From the NCBI RefSeq assembly GCF_020176695.1, contig NZ_JAIWIA010000001.1:186001-250000 (forward strand): DNA of 64,000 nucleotides, given 5' to 3'. This DNA is from Massilia sp. MS-15. GTDB taxonomy: Bacteria; Pseudomonadota; Gammaproteobacteria; Burkholderiales; Burkholderiaceae_D. Shown piece after piece: positions 21,354 through 31,048 of the stretch. The number at the start of each line of letters is the position of its first letter. Position 1 is the first letter of the stretch. Position numbers and translations under genes: made by a program. The notes beneath the pieces were generated by a model. That model made no database searches. It saw only the letters and a program-made list of their open reading frames with translations, and had not been told where the DNA came from.

Positions 21354-22037
21354 TTAAGCGGCGGCCGCGGGCGCTTGCGCCTCTTTCGCCCCATCCGCCG
21401 CGGCCGGCACGGTGCCGCCGATGGCTTCGAGCTTCACCTGGACCAGCTGGCGGCCCGGATGATCCTTGTGCATGGCGGCCAGCGCGGCCACGTAGGCCTG
21501 GCGTGCTTCGGCCAGCTTGTTCTGCGCCGCCAGCACGTCGCCCTTGCGGTCCGCCACTTCGGCCGCGTACTGCGCGGGGAACTTGTCGTTCAGCAGCTTG
21601 AGGGCGGCGTCATAGGCTTTTTCGTCCAGCAGCACGCCGGCCAGGCGCACCTTGGCGATGGCCTGGTATTCCTCGCCGCCCTTGTCCACCACCCATTGCA
21701 GCTGGGTCTTGGCGGTCTTCAGGTCGTTCGCCTCGAACGCGGTCTTGGCCGCGCCCAGGGCCGCCATCTGCGCATACACGGTGCCCGCGTATTTTTGCTG
21801 CATGTCGCCGGCGATGCGCTGGACCTTGGCATTGTCGTTCGCGGCCAGCGATTCCTGCAGGCTGTCGTACAGGGCCGAGGCCTCCACCGCCTGGTTGCGC
21901 TGGTGCGACTTCCAGTAGTTGTAGCCGGCGTAGGACAGCAGCGCGACGATCAGCACGCCCATGATGAGGTTGCCGAAACGGGCCCAGAAGGCCTTGAAGT
22001 TCGCTATCTGTTCCTGTTCTTCGAGGTCGTATGCCAT
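21354..22037 (-). CDS. YfgM-type TPR membrane protein
   Basis: A 227-residue protein with a cytoplasmic N-terminus (MAYDLEEQEQIANFKAFW), one membrane helix (about 22-42) and a periplasmic tetratricopeptide domain, ending in an Ala-rich tail. YfgM in E. coli binds the SecYEG-PpiD translocon and helps secreted proteins. The FKAFWARFGN start and the position between hisS and bamB match the family. The tail (AADGAKEAQAPAAAA) is low complexity. Confidence 0.9.
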   Translation of the reverse strand: MAYDLEEQEQIANFKAFWARFGNLIMGVLIVALLSYAGYNYWKSHQRNQAVEASALYDSLQESLAANDNAKVQRIAGDMQQKYAGTVYAQMAALGAAKTAFEANDLKTAKTQLQWVVDKGGEEYQAIAKVRLAGVLLDEKAYDAALKLLNDKFPAQYAAEVADRKGDVLAAQNKLAEARQAYVAALAAMHKDHPGRQLVQVKLEAIGGTVPAAADGAKEAQAPAAAA

Positions 22038-22086
22038 GGTCTGCTCTATGTTGTTCTAGTGGTGGTGGATCGGGTCTGTTGCTGGG

Positions 22087-23454
22087 TCAGGGACGGTGAT
22101 GGTGGCCGTGCTCGTTGCAGTTCTCGTCATCGCAATCGTGTCCGCCGCCGACGATCTGGTCGACCACGTGATCGACCACCGCCTCGAAGGCCACTTTCGA
22201 CTGCTGCTGTTCGCTCGCCGCCTTGTCGACGTCCGCGCGCATGGCTTTCACCACGGCGTGGCCGGACGCGATCTCGTCCTCGCCGATGATCACGGCGAAG
22301 GCGGCGCCGCTGCCGTCGGCCTTCTTCATCTGGCTCTTGAAGCTGCCCGCGCCGGCCGGCGTTGCGCAATGTAACACAACATCCAGGCCGGCATCCCGCA
22401 GGCGCTCACCCAGGATGAAGGCCTGCTGCTGGGCTTCCTCGCCCTGGTGCACCAGGTAGACGTCGCACTGGGCCGGCGCCTGGGTGTCGCCCAGGCCCTT
22501 CATCAGCTCGATGATGCGCTCGATGCCCATCGCGAAGCCCACCGCCGGCGTCGGCTTGCCGCCGAACTGCGCGATCAGCGGATCGTAGCGGCCGCCCGCG
22601 CAGATCGTGCCCTGCGAGCCCAGCTCGTCGGTAACCCACTCGAACACGGTGCGGTTGTAGTAATCCAGGCCGCGCACCAGGCGCGGGTTGATGGTGTACT
22701 GCACCGCATTGCGGTCGAGGATCTTCTTCAGGCCTTCCAGGTGGGCCAGCGACTCTTCGCCCAGGTAGTCGAGCAGCTTCGGCGCGCCATTGACCATCTC
22801 CTGCATGGCCGGGTTCTTGGTGTCGAGGATGCGCAGCGGATTGCTGTGCAGGCGGCGCTTGGCCTCAAGGTCGAGGATGTCCTCGTGCTTCTCGAGATAG
22901 GCGATCAGGTCGGCGCGGTGGCGCAGGCGTTCGTCGGCGTTGCCGATCGAATTCAGTTCCAGGCGCACGTTCTGCAGGCCGAGGTCGTCCCACAGGCGGC
23001 GGCACAGCATGATCAGCTCGGCGTCGATGTCCGGGCCCGAGAAGCCGACGGCTTCCGCACCCATCTGGAAGAACTGGCGGTAGCGGCCGCGCTGCGGACG
23101 CTCGTGGCGGAACATCGGGCCCTTGTACCACAGGCGCTTCGGGCCGTCGTAGACGAGGTTGTGCTCGATGACGGCGCGCACCGCGCCGGCCGTACCCTCG
23201 GGACGCAGGGTCAGCTGGTCGCCGTTCATCGCATCCTCGAAGGAGTACATCTCCTTCTCGACGATGTCGGTCACGGCGCCGATCGCGCGCGCGAACAGGC
23301 TGGTGTCTTCCACGATGGGAGTGACGATCTTCTGGTAGCCGTAGCTTTTGAGGATGGTCTCGGCGGTGTTCTCGAACAGCTCCCACATCGGTGCGTCTTG
23401 CGGGAGGATGTCGTTCATGCCTTTGACGGCGACGATTTTTTCTGGTTTGGACAT
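22087..23454 (-). CDS. hisS: Histidyl-tRNA synthetase with metal-binding-like tail
   Basis: HisRS, 455 residues, a class II synthetase that charges tRNA-His. Class II motif 2 ([15 protein letters not shown]), the histidine signature [15 protein letters not shown] and motif 3 (GFAMGIERI) are present. The anticodon-binding domain ends near residue 435. After it comes an unusual tail of about 20 residues, [20 protein letters not shown], rich in His, Cys and Asp. The start at 23454 ([15 protein letters not shown]) is taken because the longer frame runs into repeat copy B. It lies between ispG and yfgM in the long block. Confidence 0.96.
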   Translation of the reverse strand: MSKPEKIVAVKGMNDILPQDAPMWELFENTAETILKSYGYQKIVTPIVEDTSLFARAIGAVTDIVEKEMYSFEDAMNGDQLTLRPEGTAGAVRAVIEHNLVYDGPKRLWYKGPMFRHERPQRGRYRQFFQMGAEAVGFSGPDIDAELIMLCRRLWDDLGLQNVRLELNSIGNADERLRHRADLIAYLEKHEDILDLEAKRRLHSNPLRILDTKNPAMQEMVNGAPKLLDYLGEESLAHLEGLKKILDRNAVQYTINPRLVRGLDYYNRTVFEWVTDELGSQGTICAGGRYDPLIAQFGGKPTPAVGFAMGIERIIELMKGLGDTQAPAQCDVYLVHQGEEAQQQAFILGERLRDAGLDVVLHCATPAGAGSFKSQMKKADGSGAAFAVIIGEDEIASGHAVVKAMRADVDKAASEQQQSKVAFEAVVDHVVDQIVGGGHDCDDENCNEHGHHHRP

Positions 23455-23471
23455 GTTGTTAGCTCTCTTTC

Positions 23472-23555
23472 GTAGGGTGGGCGGCGTTGCCGCCCACGCG
23501 TTCAAACAGTGCATGCACGCGTTGAACGCGTGGGCGGGGGACCCGCCCACCCTAC
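23472..23555. repeat. Interspersed palindromic repeat, copy B
   Basis: A short version (84 bases) of the element, with ends GTAGGGTGGGCGG and CCGCCCACCCTAC. The inside is two facing inverted repeats (GCGTTCAA...TTGAACGC), so the whole copy can fold into one long hairpin. It lies between the ispG stop and the hisS start on the minus strand and would be part of the ispG-hisS mRNA. Confidence 0.85.
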
Positions 23556-23562
23556 GGATATC

Positions 23563-24882
23563 TTATTGCGCCACTGCCTCTTGGCTGTAGTTCTTCCGCA
23601 CGTAATTCAGCACGATGGTCTTGAACTCCTCCACGATGCGCTCGCCGCGCAGGGTGGCGAACTTCTGGCCGTCGACGAACACCGGCGCTGCCGGCGACTC
23701 GCCCGTGCCCGGCAGGCTGATGCCGATGTTCGCATGCTTCGATTCGCCCGGACCGTTGACGATGCAGCCCATCACGGCCACGTTCATCGCTTCCACGCCC
23801 GGGTAGGTCTTCTTCCACTCCGGCATCTGCTCGCGCAGGAAGGTCTGGATATTGTCCGCCAGTTCCTGGAACACGGTGGACGTCGTGCGCCCGCACCCCG
23901 GGCAGGCGATCACCATCGGCGTGAACTTGCGCAGGCCCATGGTCTGCAGGATTTCCTGGCCGACCACGACTTCCTTGCTACGGTCGCCGCCCGGCTCCGG
24001 GGTCAGCGAGATGCGGATGGTGTCGCCGATGCCCTCCTGCAGCAGCACCGACAGGGCCGCGGTCGAGGCGACGATGCCCTTGCTGCCCATGCCGGCCTCG
24101 GTCAGGCCCAGGTGCAGCGGGTAGTCGCAGCGGCGCGCCAGTTCGCGGTACACCGCGATCAGGTCCTGCACACCCGAGACCTTGCACGAGAGGATGATCT
24201 TGTCGCGCGCCAGGCCCACTTCCTCGGCCCGCACCGCGTTCTCGATCGCGGAAGTGATGAGCGCTTCGTACATCACGGCCTGCGCGCTCCACGGATGCGC
24301 ACGCGACGCGTTTTCGTCCATGATGCGGGCCAGCAGCGACTGGTCGAGCGAGCCCCAGTTGACGCCGATGCGCACCGGCTTGTCGTATTTCGCGGCGATT
24401 TCGATCATCTGGGCGAACTGGGTGTCGCGCTTGGCGCCCTGCCCCACGTTGCCCGGGTTGATACGGTATTTGGAAAGCGCCCGCGCGCATTCCGGATAGT
24501 CGCGCAGCAGCAGGTGGCCGTTGTAGTGGAAGTCGCCCACCAGCGGCACGTCGATCTCCATGCGGTCGAGCTGCTCGCGGATCGCCGGCACGGCGGCCGC
24601 CGCTTCCGGCGTGTTCACCGTGATGCGCACGATCTCGGAACCGGCGCGCGCCAGTTCCTTCACCTGGATCGCGGTGCCGATCGCGTCGGCGGTATCGGTA
24701 TTGGTCATCGACTGCACCACCACCGGCGCGTCGCCGCCGACCCAGACGGTGCGCCCGCCGTGCGAGACCGCCACCTTGCGGCTGGCGCGGCGCGCCAGCG
24801 GGCCGGAGGGAATCGGTCCTGCCGGCGCTGCCGGGCAGGCGTCGTTGACGATCATGTTCTGTTCCATGCTCTGGCTGTCCAA
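23563..24882 (-). CDS. ispG: 4-hydroxy-3-methylbut-2-enyl-diphosphate synthase (IspG/GcpE)
   Basis: IspG, 439 residues, the [4Fe-4S] enzyme of the MEP isoprenoid pathway that converts MEcPP to HMBPP. The TIM-barrel part starts [18 protein letters not shown]. The iron-sulfur Cys residues are in CPGCGRT and [11 protein letters not shown] near the C-terminus. The N-terminus has an extra Ala/Pro-rich stretch of about 30 residues before the conserved core. It follows rodZ with a three-base gap and is translated in the same operon. Confidence 0.97.
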   Translation of the reverse strand: MDSQSMEQNMIVNDACPAAPAGPIPSGPLARRASRKVAVSHGGRTVWVGGDAPVVVQSMTNTDTADAIGTAIQVKELARAGSEIVRITVNTPEAAAAVPAIREQLDRMEIDVPLVGDFHYNGHLLLRDYPECARALSKYRINPGNVGQGAKRDTQFAQMIEIAAKYDKPVRIGVNWGSLDQSLLARIMDENASRAHPWSAQAVMYEALITSAIENAVRAEEVGLARDKIILSCKVSGVQDLIAVYRELARRCDYPLHLGLTEAGMGSKGIVASTAALSVLLQEGIGDTIRISLTPEPGGDRSKEVVVGQEILQTMGLRKFTPMVIACPGCGRTTSTVFQELADNIQTFLREQMPEWKKTYPGVEAMNVAVMGCIVNGPGESKHANIGISLPGTGESPAAPVFVDGQKFATLRGERIVEEFKTIVLNYVRKNYSQEAVAQ

Positions 24883-24885
24883 TGC

Positions 24886-25887
24886 TTATTTCAGGGAGAC
24901 GCGGGCGATGGTCTTGCCCGGCACCTGCGGCAGGCCGACGGCCGCGCCGCGCAGGGTGGCCGACACGCCGCCCGGGTTGCCGACCACGAGGTTGACCGGC
25001 TCGGCCACCTCGAGCGTCTCGGTGCTGCCGCCCTTGACCAGGCGCGAAAGCAGCGGCTTGCCGCCGCGGGCCGGACGGACTTCAATCCACGAATCCTCGC
25101 GCACTTTCAGCACCAAGGGATTCGCGCCGGCGGCGACCGCGGTAATGGTGGCAGCGGTGGCAGCGGTGGCCGGCGGCGTGGCCAGGCTGGCGGCGGGAGG
25201 CGCCGCGGGCGTGGCCGGCGGCGTCGTGCCGGGTGCGGCGTCCGGGGCCGGGGTAGCGGCCGGGGCCGGCAGCGTGCTGCCCGGGGCCGGCACCGAGATC
25301 AGGGGCACGGACGGGTTCTGCAGCGAATCAGGGACGGCCGGGGCGGCCGGCGCTGCCGGACTCACGATCGGCGTCTCGAGCACGGCGCCGGCGGCGGCAT
25401 CCTCGCGCTGGCTGCCCGGCAGCAGGCCGAAATGCCAGAGCGCGGCGCCGGCCGCGATCACGGCGATGGCGCCGGCGATCAGGCCGGCGGGCACGCGGTT
25501 GCGCTTGCCGCCGATCGGGAAGCGGCTCTGCGAAAACGAGGTCGGACGCTGTTCGCGGCGCGGCAGGGTCGCGGTGGCGCCGGCGCGGGCTTCCGGCGGC
25601 ATGTTCATCTCGATCTTGGCCACCAGCGGGGCGGCGTCGATCTTCAGCAGCTTGGCATAGGCGCGCACGAAACCGCGCGTGACCGCGGGGCTCGGCAGCG
25701 AGGCATAGTCGCCCGCTTCCAGCGCCACGACCTGGCGCGGCGCCAGTTTCAGCTGGTCGGCCACCTGCTCCACGCTCCAGCCCATCGCCTCGCGCTGGGA
25801 CTGCAGGGTGATGCCGGGAATGCCGGCGTCCTTGCCAGGCGTGGCCGGCTGGTCTGCATGCTCGTTCATGGTACTTGTCTCACTCAT
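24886..25887 (-). CDS. rodZ: RodZ-like helix-turn-helix membrane protein
   Basis: About 333 residues. An N-terminal HTH_25 domain (LQSQREAMGWSVEQVADQLKL, then GDYASLPSPAVTRGFVRAYAKLL) is followed by a basic stretch, one membrane helix (about 158-178, VPAGLIAGAIAVIAAGAALW), a long Ala/Pro/Thr-rich periplasmic linker and a C-terminal DUF4115 domain (LVLKVREDSWIEV). This is the RodZ layout, which ties MreB to cell-wall synthesis. The ATG at 25887 overlaps the pilW stop by eight bases; an ATG at 25869 is an alternative. It lies between pilW and ispG. Confidence 0.9.
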   Translation of the reverse strand: MSETSTMNEHADQPATPGKDAGIPGITLQSQREAMGWSVEQVADQLKLAPRQVVALEAGDYASLPSPAVTRGFVRAYAKLLKIDAAPLVAKIEMNMPPEARAGATATLPRREQRPTSFSQSRFPIGGKRNRVPAGLIAGAIAVIAAGAALWHFGLLPGSQREDAAAGAVLETPIVSPAAPAAPAVPDSLQNPSVPLISVPAPGSTLPAPAATPAPDAAPGTTPPATPAAPPAASLATPPATAATAATITAVAAGANPLVLKVREDSWIEVRPARGGKPLLSRLVKGGSTETLEVAEPVNLVVGNPGGVSATLRGAAVGLPQVPGKTIARVSLK

Positions 25888-26698
25888 CAAATGCGCCGCG
25901 CTCGAAAGCCGCATATTCGGGCGAACCGGGGAAGCGGCGCCGCAACTGGGCAGCCAGGCTCGGCTCCAGGCTGCGCTCGCCGGTCTTGCGTTGCACCCGC
26001 AGCGCCAGCCAGAGCGCATCCGCCGACAGCGTGTCGAGTTTCGAAGTCTCGATCAGGCGGTTAATGAAAAAACCGGCGCGCGTGTAGTCGCGCCGCTCGT
26101 AATAAATCCGCGCCAGCCCGGCATTAATGGCCTGCAGGTCGGGGTTGTAGCGCAGGGCGTCGAGCAGATAGCGCTCGGCGGCCTGGAAATTCTTGCCGCG
26201 GATACTGCACACGCCCGCATTCACCAGCGCGCTCACCGGCGTCTGGTAGGCCGGATTGCGCAGCGCGGCGTCGAAATACGACATCGCCTGCGCCGGCTTG
26301 TTCAGCGACTGGCACAGGAAGGAACCGTAATTGTTCGACAGGTCCGGGTTGCGCGGCTCGATGCGCAGGGCATGCTGGTAGTTGTCGTCGGCCAGCTGGA
26401 GCTGGCCTATCGCCGTGTAGATGAGCGCGCGCAGGCCATAGGCTTCGGCATTCGAGGGATCGACGGCGATCGCCTGCTTCACCTCGTCCAGCGCGGTCTC
26501 GTAGCGGCCGTTCTGGTAGTAGCCGACCGCCAGCTGCAGGCGGATCGCGGCGCGCTTTTCCGTCGCGGTCACGTCGGACGCGGTCTTCAGTTCGCCGCCG
26601 CTGCCGGCGCCATTGCTGGCGCAGCCGGCCAGCAGGGCCAGCAGGCCGAACGCGAGGACGGGCGCCAGGGACACGGCGCGGCCGGCTGCGCGCACCAT
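25880..26698 (-). CDS. pilW: Type IV pilus biogenesis lipoprotein PilW/PilF
   Basis: A 272-residue TPR lipoprotein that helps the PilQ secretin assemble in the outer membrane. The signal ends in the lipobox LLAGC at about residues 22-26. At least four to five TPR units follow (for example YQNGRYETALDEVKQAIAVD, NNYGSFLCQSLNKPAQAMSY). The start overlaps the rlmN stop by one base (TGATG) and the stop overlaps the rodZ start, so the three genes are coupled. Confidence 0.93.
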   Translation of the reverse strand: MVRAAGRAVSLAPVLAFGLLALLAGCASNGAGSGGELKTASDVTATEKRAAIRLQLAVGYYQNGRYETALDEVKQAIAVDPSNAEAYGLRALIYTAIGQLQLADDNYQHALRIEPRNPDLSNNYGSFLCQSLNKPAQAMSYFDAALRNPAYQTPVSALVNAGVCSIRGKNFQAAERYLLDALRYNPDLQAINAGLARIYYERRDYTRAGFFINRLIETSKLDTLSADALWLALRVQRKTGERSLEPSLAAQLRRRFPGSPEYAAFERGAFDE

Positions 26699-27867
26699 CA
26701 GGACGGGATCTCCACGATGCGCCCGAAATCGGCACCGAATTTTTTCTGGTACTCGGCCATCTTTTCCATGCGCTCGGCCACGCGGGTGCGGTCCTTGACC
26801 TCCCCTGCCAGCTGGCCGCAGGCGGCGTCGATGTCATCGCCGCGCGTCTTGCGCACGGTGGTCACGATGCCGGCATTCATCAGGACTTCGGCAAACGCCT
26901 TGATGCGCGGGTTCTTCGAGCGCGTCAGGCCCGATTCCGGGAAGGGATTGAACGGGATCAGGTTGAACTTGCAGTTCACGCCGACCACCGGGTCGTTCAC
27001 CAGCGCGATCAGTTCGCGCGCGTGCTCGTCGGAATCGTTGAAGCCGTCGAGCATGCAGTACTCGAAAGTGATGAAGTCGCGCGGGGCGAATTCCAGGTAG
27101 CGCTTGCAGGCGGCCAGCAGTTCGCGCAGCGGATATTTCTTGTTCAGCGGCACCAGGATGTCGCGCAGGGCGTCGTTCGACGCGTGCAGCGACACGGCGA
27201 GGGCCACCGGCACGTCCTGCGCCAGCTTGTCGATGTTCGGCACCACGCCCGAGGTCGACAGGGTGACGCGGCGGCGCGACAGGCCATAGGCATTATCGTC
27301 GAGCATCAGCTTGAGCGCGGTGACGGTCGGCTCGTAGTTGAGCAAGGGCTCGCCCATGCCCATCATGACCACGTTGGTGATCTGGCGCTCGCCCTTCGGG
27401 CCCGGCTCGATGCCCTTGGTACGGCGCAGCTCGAACTCGGCCATCCACAGCTGGCCGATGATCTCGGCCACGGTGAGGTTGCGGTTGAAGCCCTGCTTGC
27501 CGGTCGAGCAGAAGCGGCAGTTGACGGCGCAGCCGGCCTGGGTCGAGATGCACAGCGTGCCGCGGTTTTCTTCCGGGATGAACACGGTTTCCACGGCATT
27601 GCCATTGCCGACGTCGACCAGCCACTTGCGGGTGCCGTCGCTCGACGTGTGATCGCTGATGATGCCCGGCGCACGGATCTCGGCGCGGGTCTTGAGCTTT
27701 TCGCGCAGCGACTTGGCCAGGTCGGTCATGTCGTCGAAATTCGACGCGCCGAACTGGTGGATCCAGCGCTGGAGCTGCTTGGCGCGGAACGGTTTCTCAC
27801 CCAGCTCGGCGCAGTACGCAACGAGTTGCGCGGGATCGAAGTCCAGCAGGTTGGTGAGCGTCGTCAT
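26698..27867 (-). CDS. rlmN: Dual-specificity rRNA/tRNA methyltransferase RlmN
   Basis: RlmN, 389 residues, is a radical-SAM enzyme that makes 2-methyladenosine at A2503 of 23S rRNA and A37 of some tRNAs. The iron-sulfur motif CAVNCRFC (C113, C117, C120) is clear. A C-terminal Cys in [10 protein letters not shown] corresponds to the one used for the methyl-carrying intermediate. The ATG at 27867 follows AAGGATTC; a longer frame upstream lacks family similarity. It lies between ndk and pilW, the normal order. Confidence 0.96.
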   Translation of the reverse strand: MTTLTNLLDFDPAQLVAYCAELGEKPFRAKQLQRWIHQFGASNFDDMTDLAKSLREKLKTRAEIRAPGIISDHTSSDGTRKWLVDVGNGNAVETVFIPEENRGTLCISTQAGCAVNCRFCSTGKQGFNRNLTVAEIIGQLWMAEFELRRTKGIEPGPKGERQITNVVMMGMGEPLLNYEPTVTALKLMLDDNAYGLSRRRVTLSTSGVVPNIDKLAQDVPVALAVSLHASNDALRDILVPLNKKYPLRELLAACKRYLEFAPRDFITFEYCMLDGFNDSDEHARELIALVNDPVVGVNCKFNLIPFNPFPESGLTRSKNPRIKAFAEVLMNAGIVTTVRKTRGDDIDAACGQLAGEVKDRTRVAERMEKMAEYQKKFGADFGRIVEIPS

Positions 27868-27993
27868 GGCAGAATCCTTTATTTCTTGAAGCCACCCGTG
27901 CCAGCCCTGGGCTGCGCACGCGTGGCTCAACTCTTCAATTAGTCCGGGAGAGTATCAACCGGGGCGCGCCCGGACTGCGCTCCCCCATCCTAA

Positions 27994-28419
27994 TTAACGC
28001 GAGTAGACGTTCAGTGCCGGGAAGAAGTACGCGATTTCCACGGCAGCGGTTTCAGCGGCGTCCGAACCGTGCACGGCGTTGGCGTCGATCGAGTCGGCGA
28101 AGTCGGCGCGGATGGTGCCGGCGTCGGCTTTCTTCGGATCGGTGGCGCCCATCAGGTCGCGGTTCTTCAGGATCGCGCCTTCGCCTTCGAGCACCTGGAT
28201 CATCACCGGACCCGAGATCATGAAGTTGACCAGGTCCTTGAAGAACGGACGTGCGGCGTGCACGGCGTAGAAGCCTTCGGCTTCGGCCTGCGACAGCTGG
28301 GTCATGCGGGCAGCAACGATTTTCAGGCCAGCGCCTTCGAAGCGGCTATAGATTTGGCCGATCACGTTTTTTGCAACTGCGTCCGGTTTGATGATCGACA
28401 GGGTGCGTTCGATTGCCAT
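27994..28419 (-). CDS. ndk: Nucleoside diphosphate kinase
   Basis: Ndk, 141 residues, transfers the gamma-phosphate between nucleoside triphosphates and diphosphates through a phospho-His. H117 in [12 protein letters not shown] is the active residue. The ATG at 28419 has TTGGAGTT upstream and gives [13 protein letters not shown], the standard start. A possible promoter TTGCCA-16-TATATG lies at plus-strand 28521-28548. The leader includes a small hairpin (CAAGAAC...GTTCTTG). This is the first gene of the long minus-strand block. Confidence 0.97.
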   Translation of the reverse strand: MAIERTLSIIKPDAVAKNVIGQIYSRFEGAGLKIVAARMTQLSQAEAEGFYAVHAARPFFKDLVNFMISGPVMIQVLEGEGAILKNRDLMGATDPKKADAGTIRADFADSIDANAVHGSDAAETAAVEIAYFFPALNVYSR

Positions 28420-28651
28420 GTAAAACTCCAATATTAAAAATGATTTTTTTCAAGAACTTGAAGGGGTTCTTGCGACCCGATTTGGAACTGAATCAACCTT
28501 TAATTTTACCATACATCCCTCATATAGCCGATATTGCGGCACTGGCAAGCAAAGTGGTAGAGTTGCCGCGTAAAATCGTCCCGATTTAAGGCTGTGCTAA
28601 GCATTTGCTTGTATGGTTTTAAGTGAGGCTCATCCACCAACCGGAGGCACC

Positions 28652-29338
28652 ATGTTCCCTAATTCGCAACCCCGCAGTACGATCGACCTGACCAAGGCAG
28701 GCCGTGGCCAGGTCGCGCGCAACAATGTCCTGCGCAACACCTACTGGCTGCTCGCGCTGTCGATGATCCCGACCGTGCTGGGCGCCTTCGTCGGCGTATC
28801 GCTGCAGCTGGGCGGTCTCGGCCTGATCCTGTTCATGGTCGTGGCATTCGGCTTCATGTTCGCGATCCAGAAATTCAAGGATTCGGCCATCGGCGTCGCC
28901 CTGCTGCTCGGCTTTACCTTCTTCATGGGCCTGATGCTGGCGCCGCTGCTGACCCATACGCTCGGCTATAGCAATGGCGGCACCCTGATCATGACCGCCT
29001 TCGGCGGCACGGCCTGCGTGTTTGCCGTTATGGCCAGCATCGCCACCACCACCAAGCGCGACTTCTCGGGCATGGGCAGCTGGCTGTTCGCCGGCGTGAT
29101 CGTGATCCTGCTGGCGGCCGTGGCCAACATCTTCCTGCAGATGTCGGTGCTGTCGATCGTGATCTCGATGCTGGCGATCGGTATCTTCTCGGCCTTCATC
29201 CTGTACGACGTGCAGCGCATCGTCAACGGCGGCGAGACCAACTACATCTCGGCCACGCTGTCGATCTACCTCGACGTGTACAACATCTTCACCAGCCTGC
29301 TGCACCTGCTGGGCATTGCCGGCGGCGACCGCGACTGA
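28652..29338 (+). CDS. Bax inhibitor-1/YccA-family membrane protein
   Basis: A 228-residue protein with seven predicted membrane helices, of the TMBIM/BI-1 family (YccA, YbhL). The conserved ALLGFTFFMGLMLAPLLTH and FILYDVQRIVNGGETNYI segments are present; the two Asp (Y-D-V and L-D-V-Y) match the pH-sensing pair of the family. E. coli YccA inhibits FtsH, which is of interest since hflKC is in the same window, but this gene is separate. GGAGG sits before the ATG at 28652. A strong terminator follows. Confidence 0.9.
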   Translation: MFPNSQPRSTIDLTKAGRGQVARNNVLRNTYWLLALSMIPTVLGAFVGVSLQLGGLGLILFMVVAFGFMFAIQKFKDSAIGVALLLGFTFFMGLMLAPLLTHTLGYSNGGTLIMTAFGGTACVFAVMASIATTTKRDFSGMGSWLFAGVIVILLAAVANIFLQMSVLSIVISMLAIGIFSAFILYDVQRIVNGGETNYISATLSIYLDVYNIFTSLLHLLGIAGGDRD

Positions 29339-29355
29339 GCGGCTCCAGCCGAAAC

Positions 29356-29385
29356 GAAAAAGCCGACCGCTGGTCGGCTTTTTTA
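29356..29385 (+). terminator. Rho-independent terminator after the BI-1 gene
   Basis: A 9-bp stem (AAGCCGACC with GGTCGGCTT, three-base loop GCT) is followed by TTTTTT on the plus strand. A-runs upstream give a weaker signal for the minus strand, so it may also stop read-through from rlmD. Confidence 0.9.
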
Positions 29386-29411
29386 TTGCCCGCGTCGCTG
29401 AAGCGGGTTTC

Positions 29412-29520
29412 GTAGCGTGGGCGGGTCCCCCGCCCACGCAGTGATCGTTTTGATGTGAACAGCTGCGCGGGCTGCAGTACCGTGCGTTGACCGCGTGGGC
29501 GGCAAAGCCGCCCACCCTAC
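29412..29520. repeat. Interspersed palindromic repeat, copy C
   Basis: A 109-base copy with ends GTAGCGTGGGCGGG (one change from the other copies) and CCGCCCACCCTAC. Each end folds on itself (GCGGGTCCCCCGC; GGGCGGCAAAGCCGCCC). The 50-base middle differs from copies A, D and E. It lies between two convergent genes, the BI-1 protein and rlmD, ending two bases before the rlmD stop. Confidence 0.85.
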
Positions 29521-29522
29521 GC

Positions 29523-30911
29523 TTATACGGCTTCGGCGGGAAGCTCGAATGCGGCAGACTCCACCGGCTTCGAACCGAGCTCGAACACCGCGATCGACTC
29601 CACGTGCGAGGTATGCGGGAACATATTGCACACCCCCGCCTTCTGCAGCACATAGCCCGCCTTGTGCACCAGGATGCCGGCGTCGCGCGCCAGCGTGGAC
29701 GGGCTGCAGGATACGTACACGATCCGCTGCGGCATCAACTCCTCGTGCGTCTCGCGCAGGTCGGCCAGCGCCAGCGCCAGGGCCATCGCGCCGTCGCGCG
29801 GCGGGTCGACCAGCATGCGATCGAAACGGCCGAGGGCGACCAGGTCGTCCTTGGTCACCTCGAACAGGTTGCGGGTCGAGAACGAGGTCTTGGCCGCCAG
29901 GCCGTTGGCCTGCGCGTTTTCCAGCGCGCGCGTGGTGAGCGCCGTACTGCCTTCGATGCCGACCACCTCGCGCGCCTGGGTCGCCAGCGGCAGCGTGAAG
30001 TTGCCCAGGCCGCAGAACAGGTCGGCCACGCGCTCGCCCGGCTGCACGTCCAGCAGGCGCAGGGCCTTCGCCACCAACACGCGATTGATCTGGTGGTTCA
30101 CCTGGGTGAAGTCGGTCGGCTTGAAGGGCATGCGGATGCCGAATTCCGGCAACGTGTAGTACAGCTCCTTGCCGAGGGGGTAGTACGGGTAGGCGGTGTC
30201 CGGGCCCTTCGGTTGCAGCCACCACTGGATGTCCCACTTGTCGGCAAAGGCTTTCGCCAGCGCCTCGTCAGCCGCGGTAAGCGGCGCCATGATGCGCATC
30301 ACCAGCACCGTGACGGCTTCGCCGATGGCGACCTCGATCTGGGGCATCTGGTTGTAGATCGACAGCTGGCCGACGAACTCGCGCAGCGGCACGATCAGGC
30401 GCGCCACGTGGTCCGGCAGGATCTCGCAATAGGTGATGTCGGCCACGTAGGACGAGGCGCGCTCGTGGAAGCCGACCAGCACCCCGCCCTTCTTGGCCAC
30501 GTGGCGCACCGACAGGCGCGCGCGGTAGCGGTAGTCCCAGGTCGGGCCATACATCGGGCGCATGATCATCCCGGACTTCACCTTGCCCAAGTGCCAGAGG
30601 TTATCTTCGAGCACGCGCTGCTTCATCGCCACCTGGGCCGAAGGTTCGAGGTGCTGCATCGAGCAGCCGCCGCAGTAGCCGAAGTGTTGGCATTTCGGCT
30701 CCACCCGCATCGACGAGGCGCGCTGCAGCGTGAGCATGCGGCCCGACTCCCAGTTCTTCTTCTTGCGCAGGGTCTCGAAGCTGACGCGTTCGCCGGGCAG
30801 CGCGCCTTCGACGAAGATCACCTTGCCGGGGCTGCCGTCTTCGTTCTCGAGGTGGCCGACGCCGCGCGCGTCCGCATCCAGGGATTTGATGTCGATGAAA
30901 GTTTCTTGCAT
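29523..30911 (-). CDS. rlmD: 23S rRNA (uracil-1939-C5)-methyltransferase RlmD
   Basis: RlmD, 462 residues. An N-terminal TRAM domain (FIDIKSLDADARGVGHLENEDG) is followed by the [4Fe-4S] cluster Cys in CQHFGYCGGCSMQHL, and a SAM methyltransferase fold with VADLFCGLGNFTLPLA. The nucleophile Cys is in YVSCSPSTLARDAG. The ATG at 30911 gives MQETFIDIKSL; an upstream in-frame extension of more than 200 residues runs over the rpoS gene and is discarded. It is a single gene, convergent with the BI-1 gene. Confidence 0.95.
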   Translation of the reverse strand: MQETFIDIKSLDADARGVGHLENEDGSPGKVIFVEGALPGERVSFETLRKKKNWESGRMLTLQRASSMRVEPKCQHFGYCGGCSMQHLEPSAQVAMKQRVLEDNLWHLGKVKSGMIMRPMYGPTWDYRYRARLSVRHVAKKGGVLVGFHERASSYVADITYCEILPDHVARLIVPLREFVGQLSIYNQMPQIEVAIGEAVTVLVMRIMAPLTAADEALAKAFADKWDIQWWLQPKGPDTAYPYYPLGKELYYTLPEFGIRMPFKPTDFTQVNHQINRVLVAKALRLLDVQPGERVADLFCGLGNFTLPLATQAREVVGIEGSTALTTRALENAQANGLAAKTSFSTRNLFEVTKDDLVALGRFDRMLVDPPRDGAMALALALADLRETHEELMPQRIVYVSCSPSTLARDAGILVHKAGYVLQKAGVCNMFPHTSHVESIAVFELGSKPVESAAFELPAEAV

Positions 30912-31048
30912 GGTGGTCAAAAGAAAATAGGGAGTGGGCACAGGACTGGCTGTGCGGGGAGTTCGCAAATAAAAAATGGGCGCAAGCGGCCCGGCGGGCA
31001 TGATAGCAAGGAAACCGGGTGGGCGCCACCTGGCGCCGGCCGGGCCGG

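Noticed and set aside
23509..26064. An 851-residue plus-strand frame opposite ispG and rodZ
   Set aside because: It crosses two real genes and a repeat, is His/Arg/Gln-rich and has no family features.
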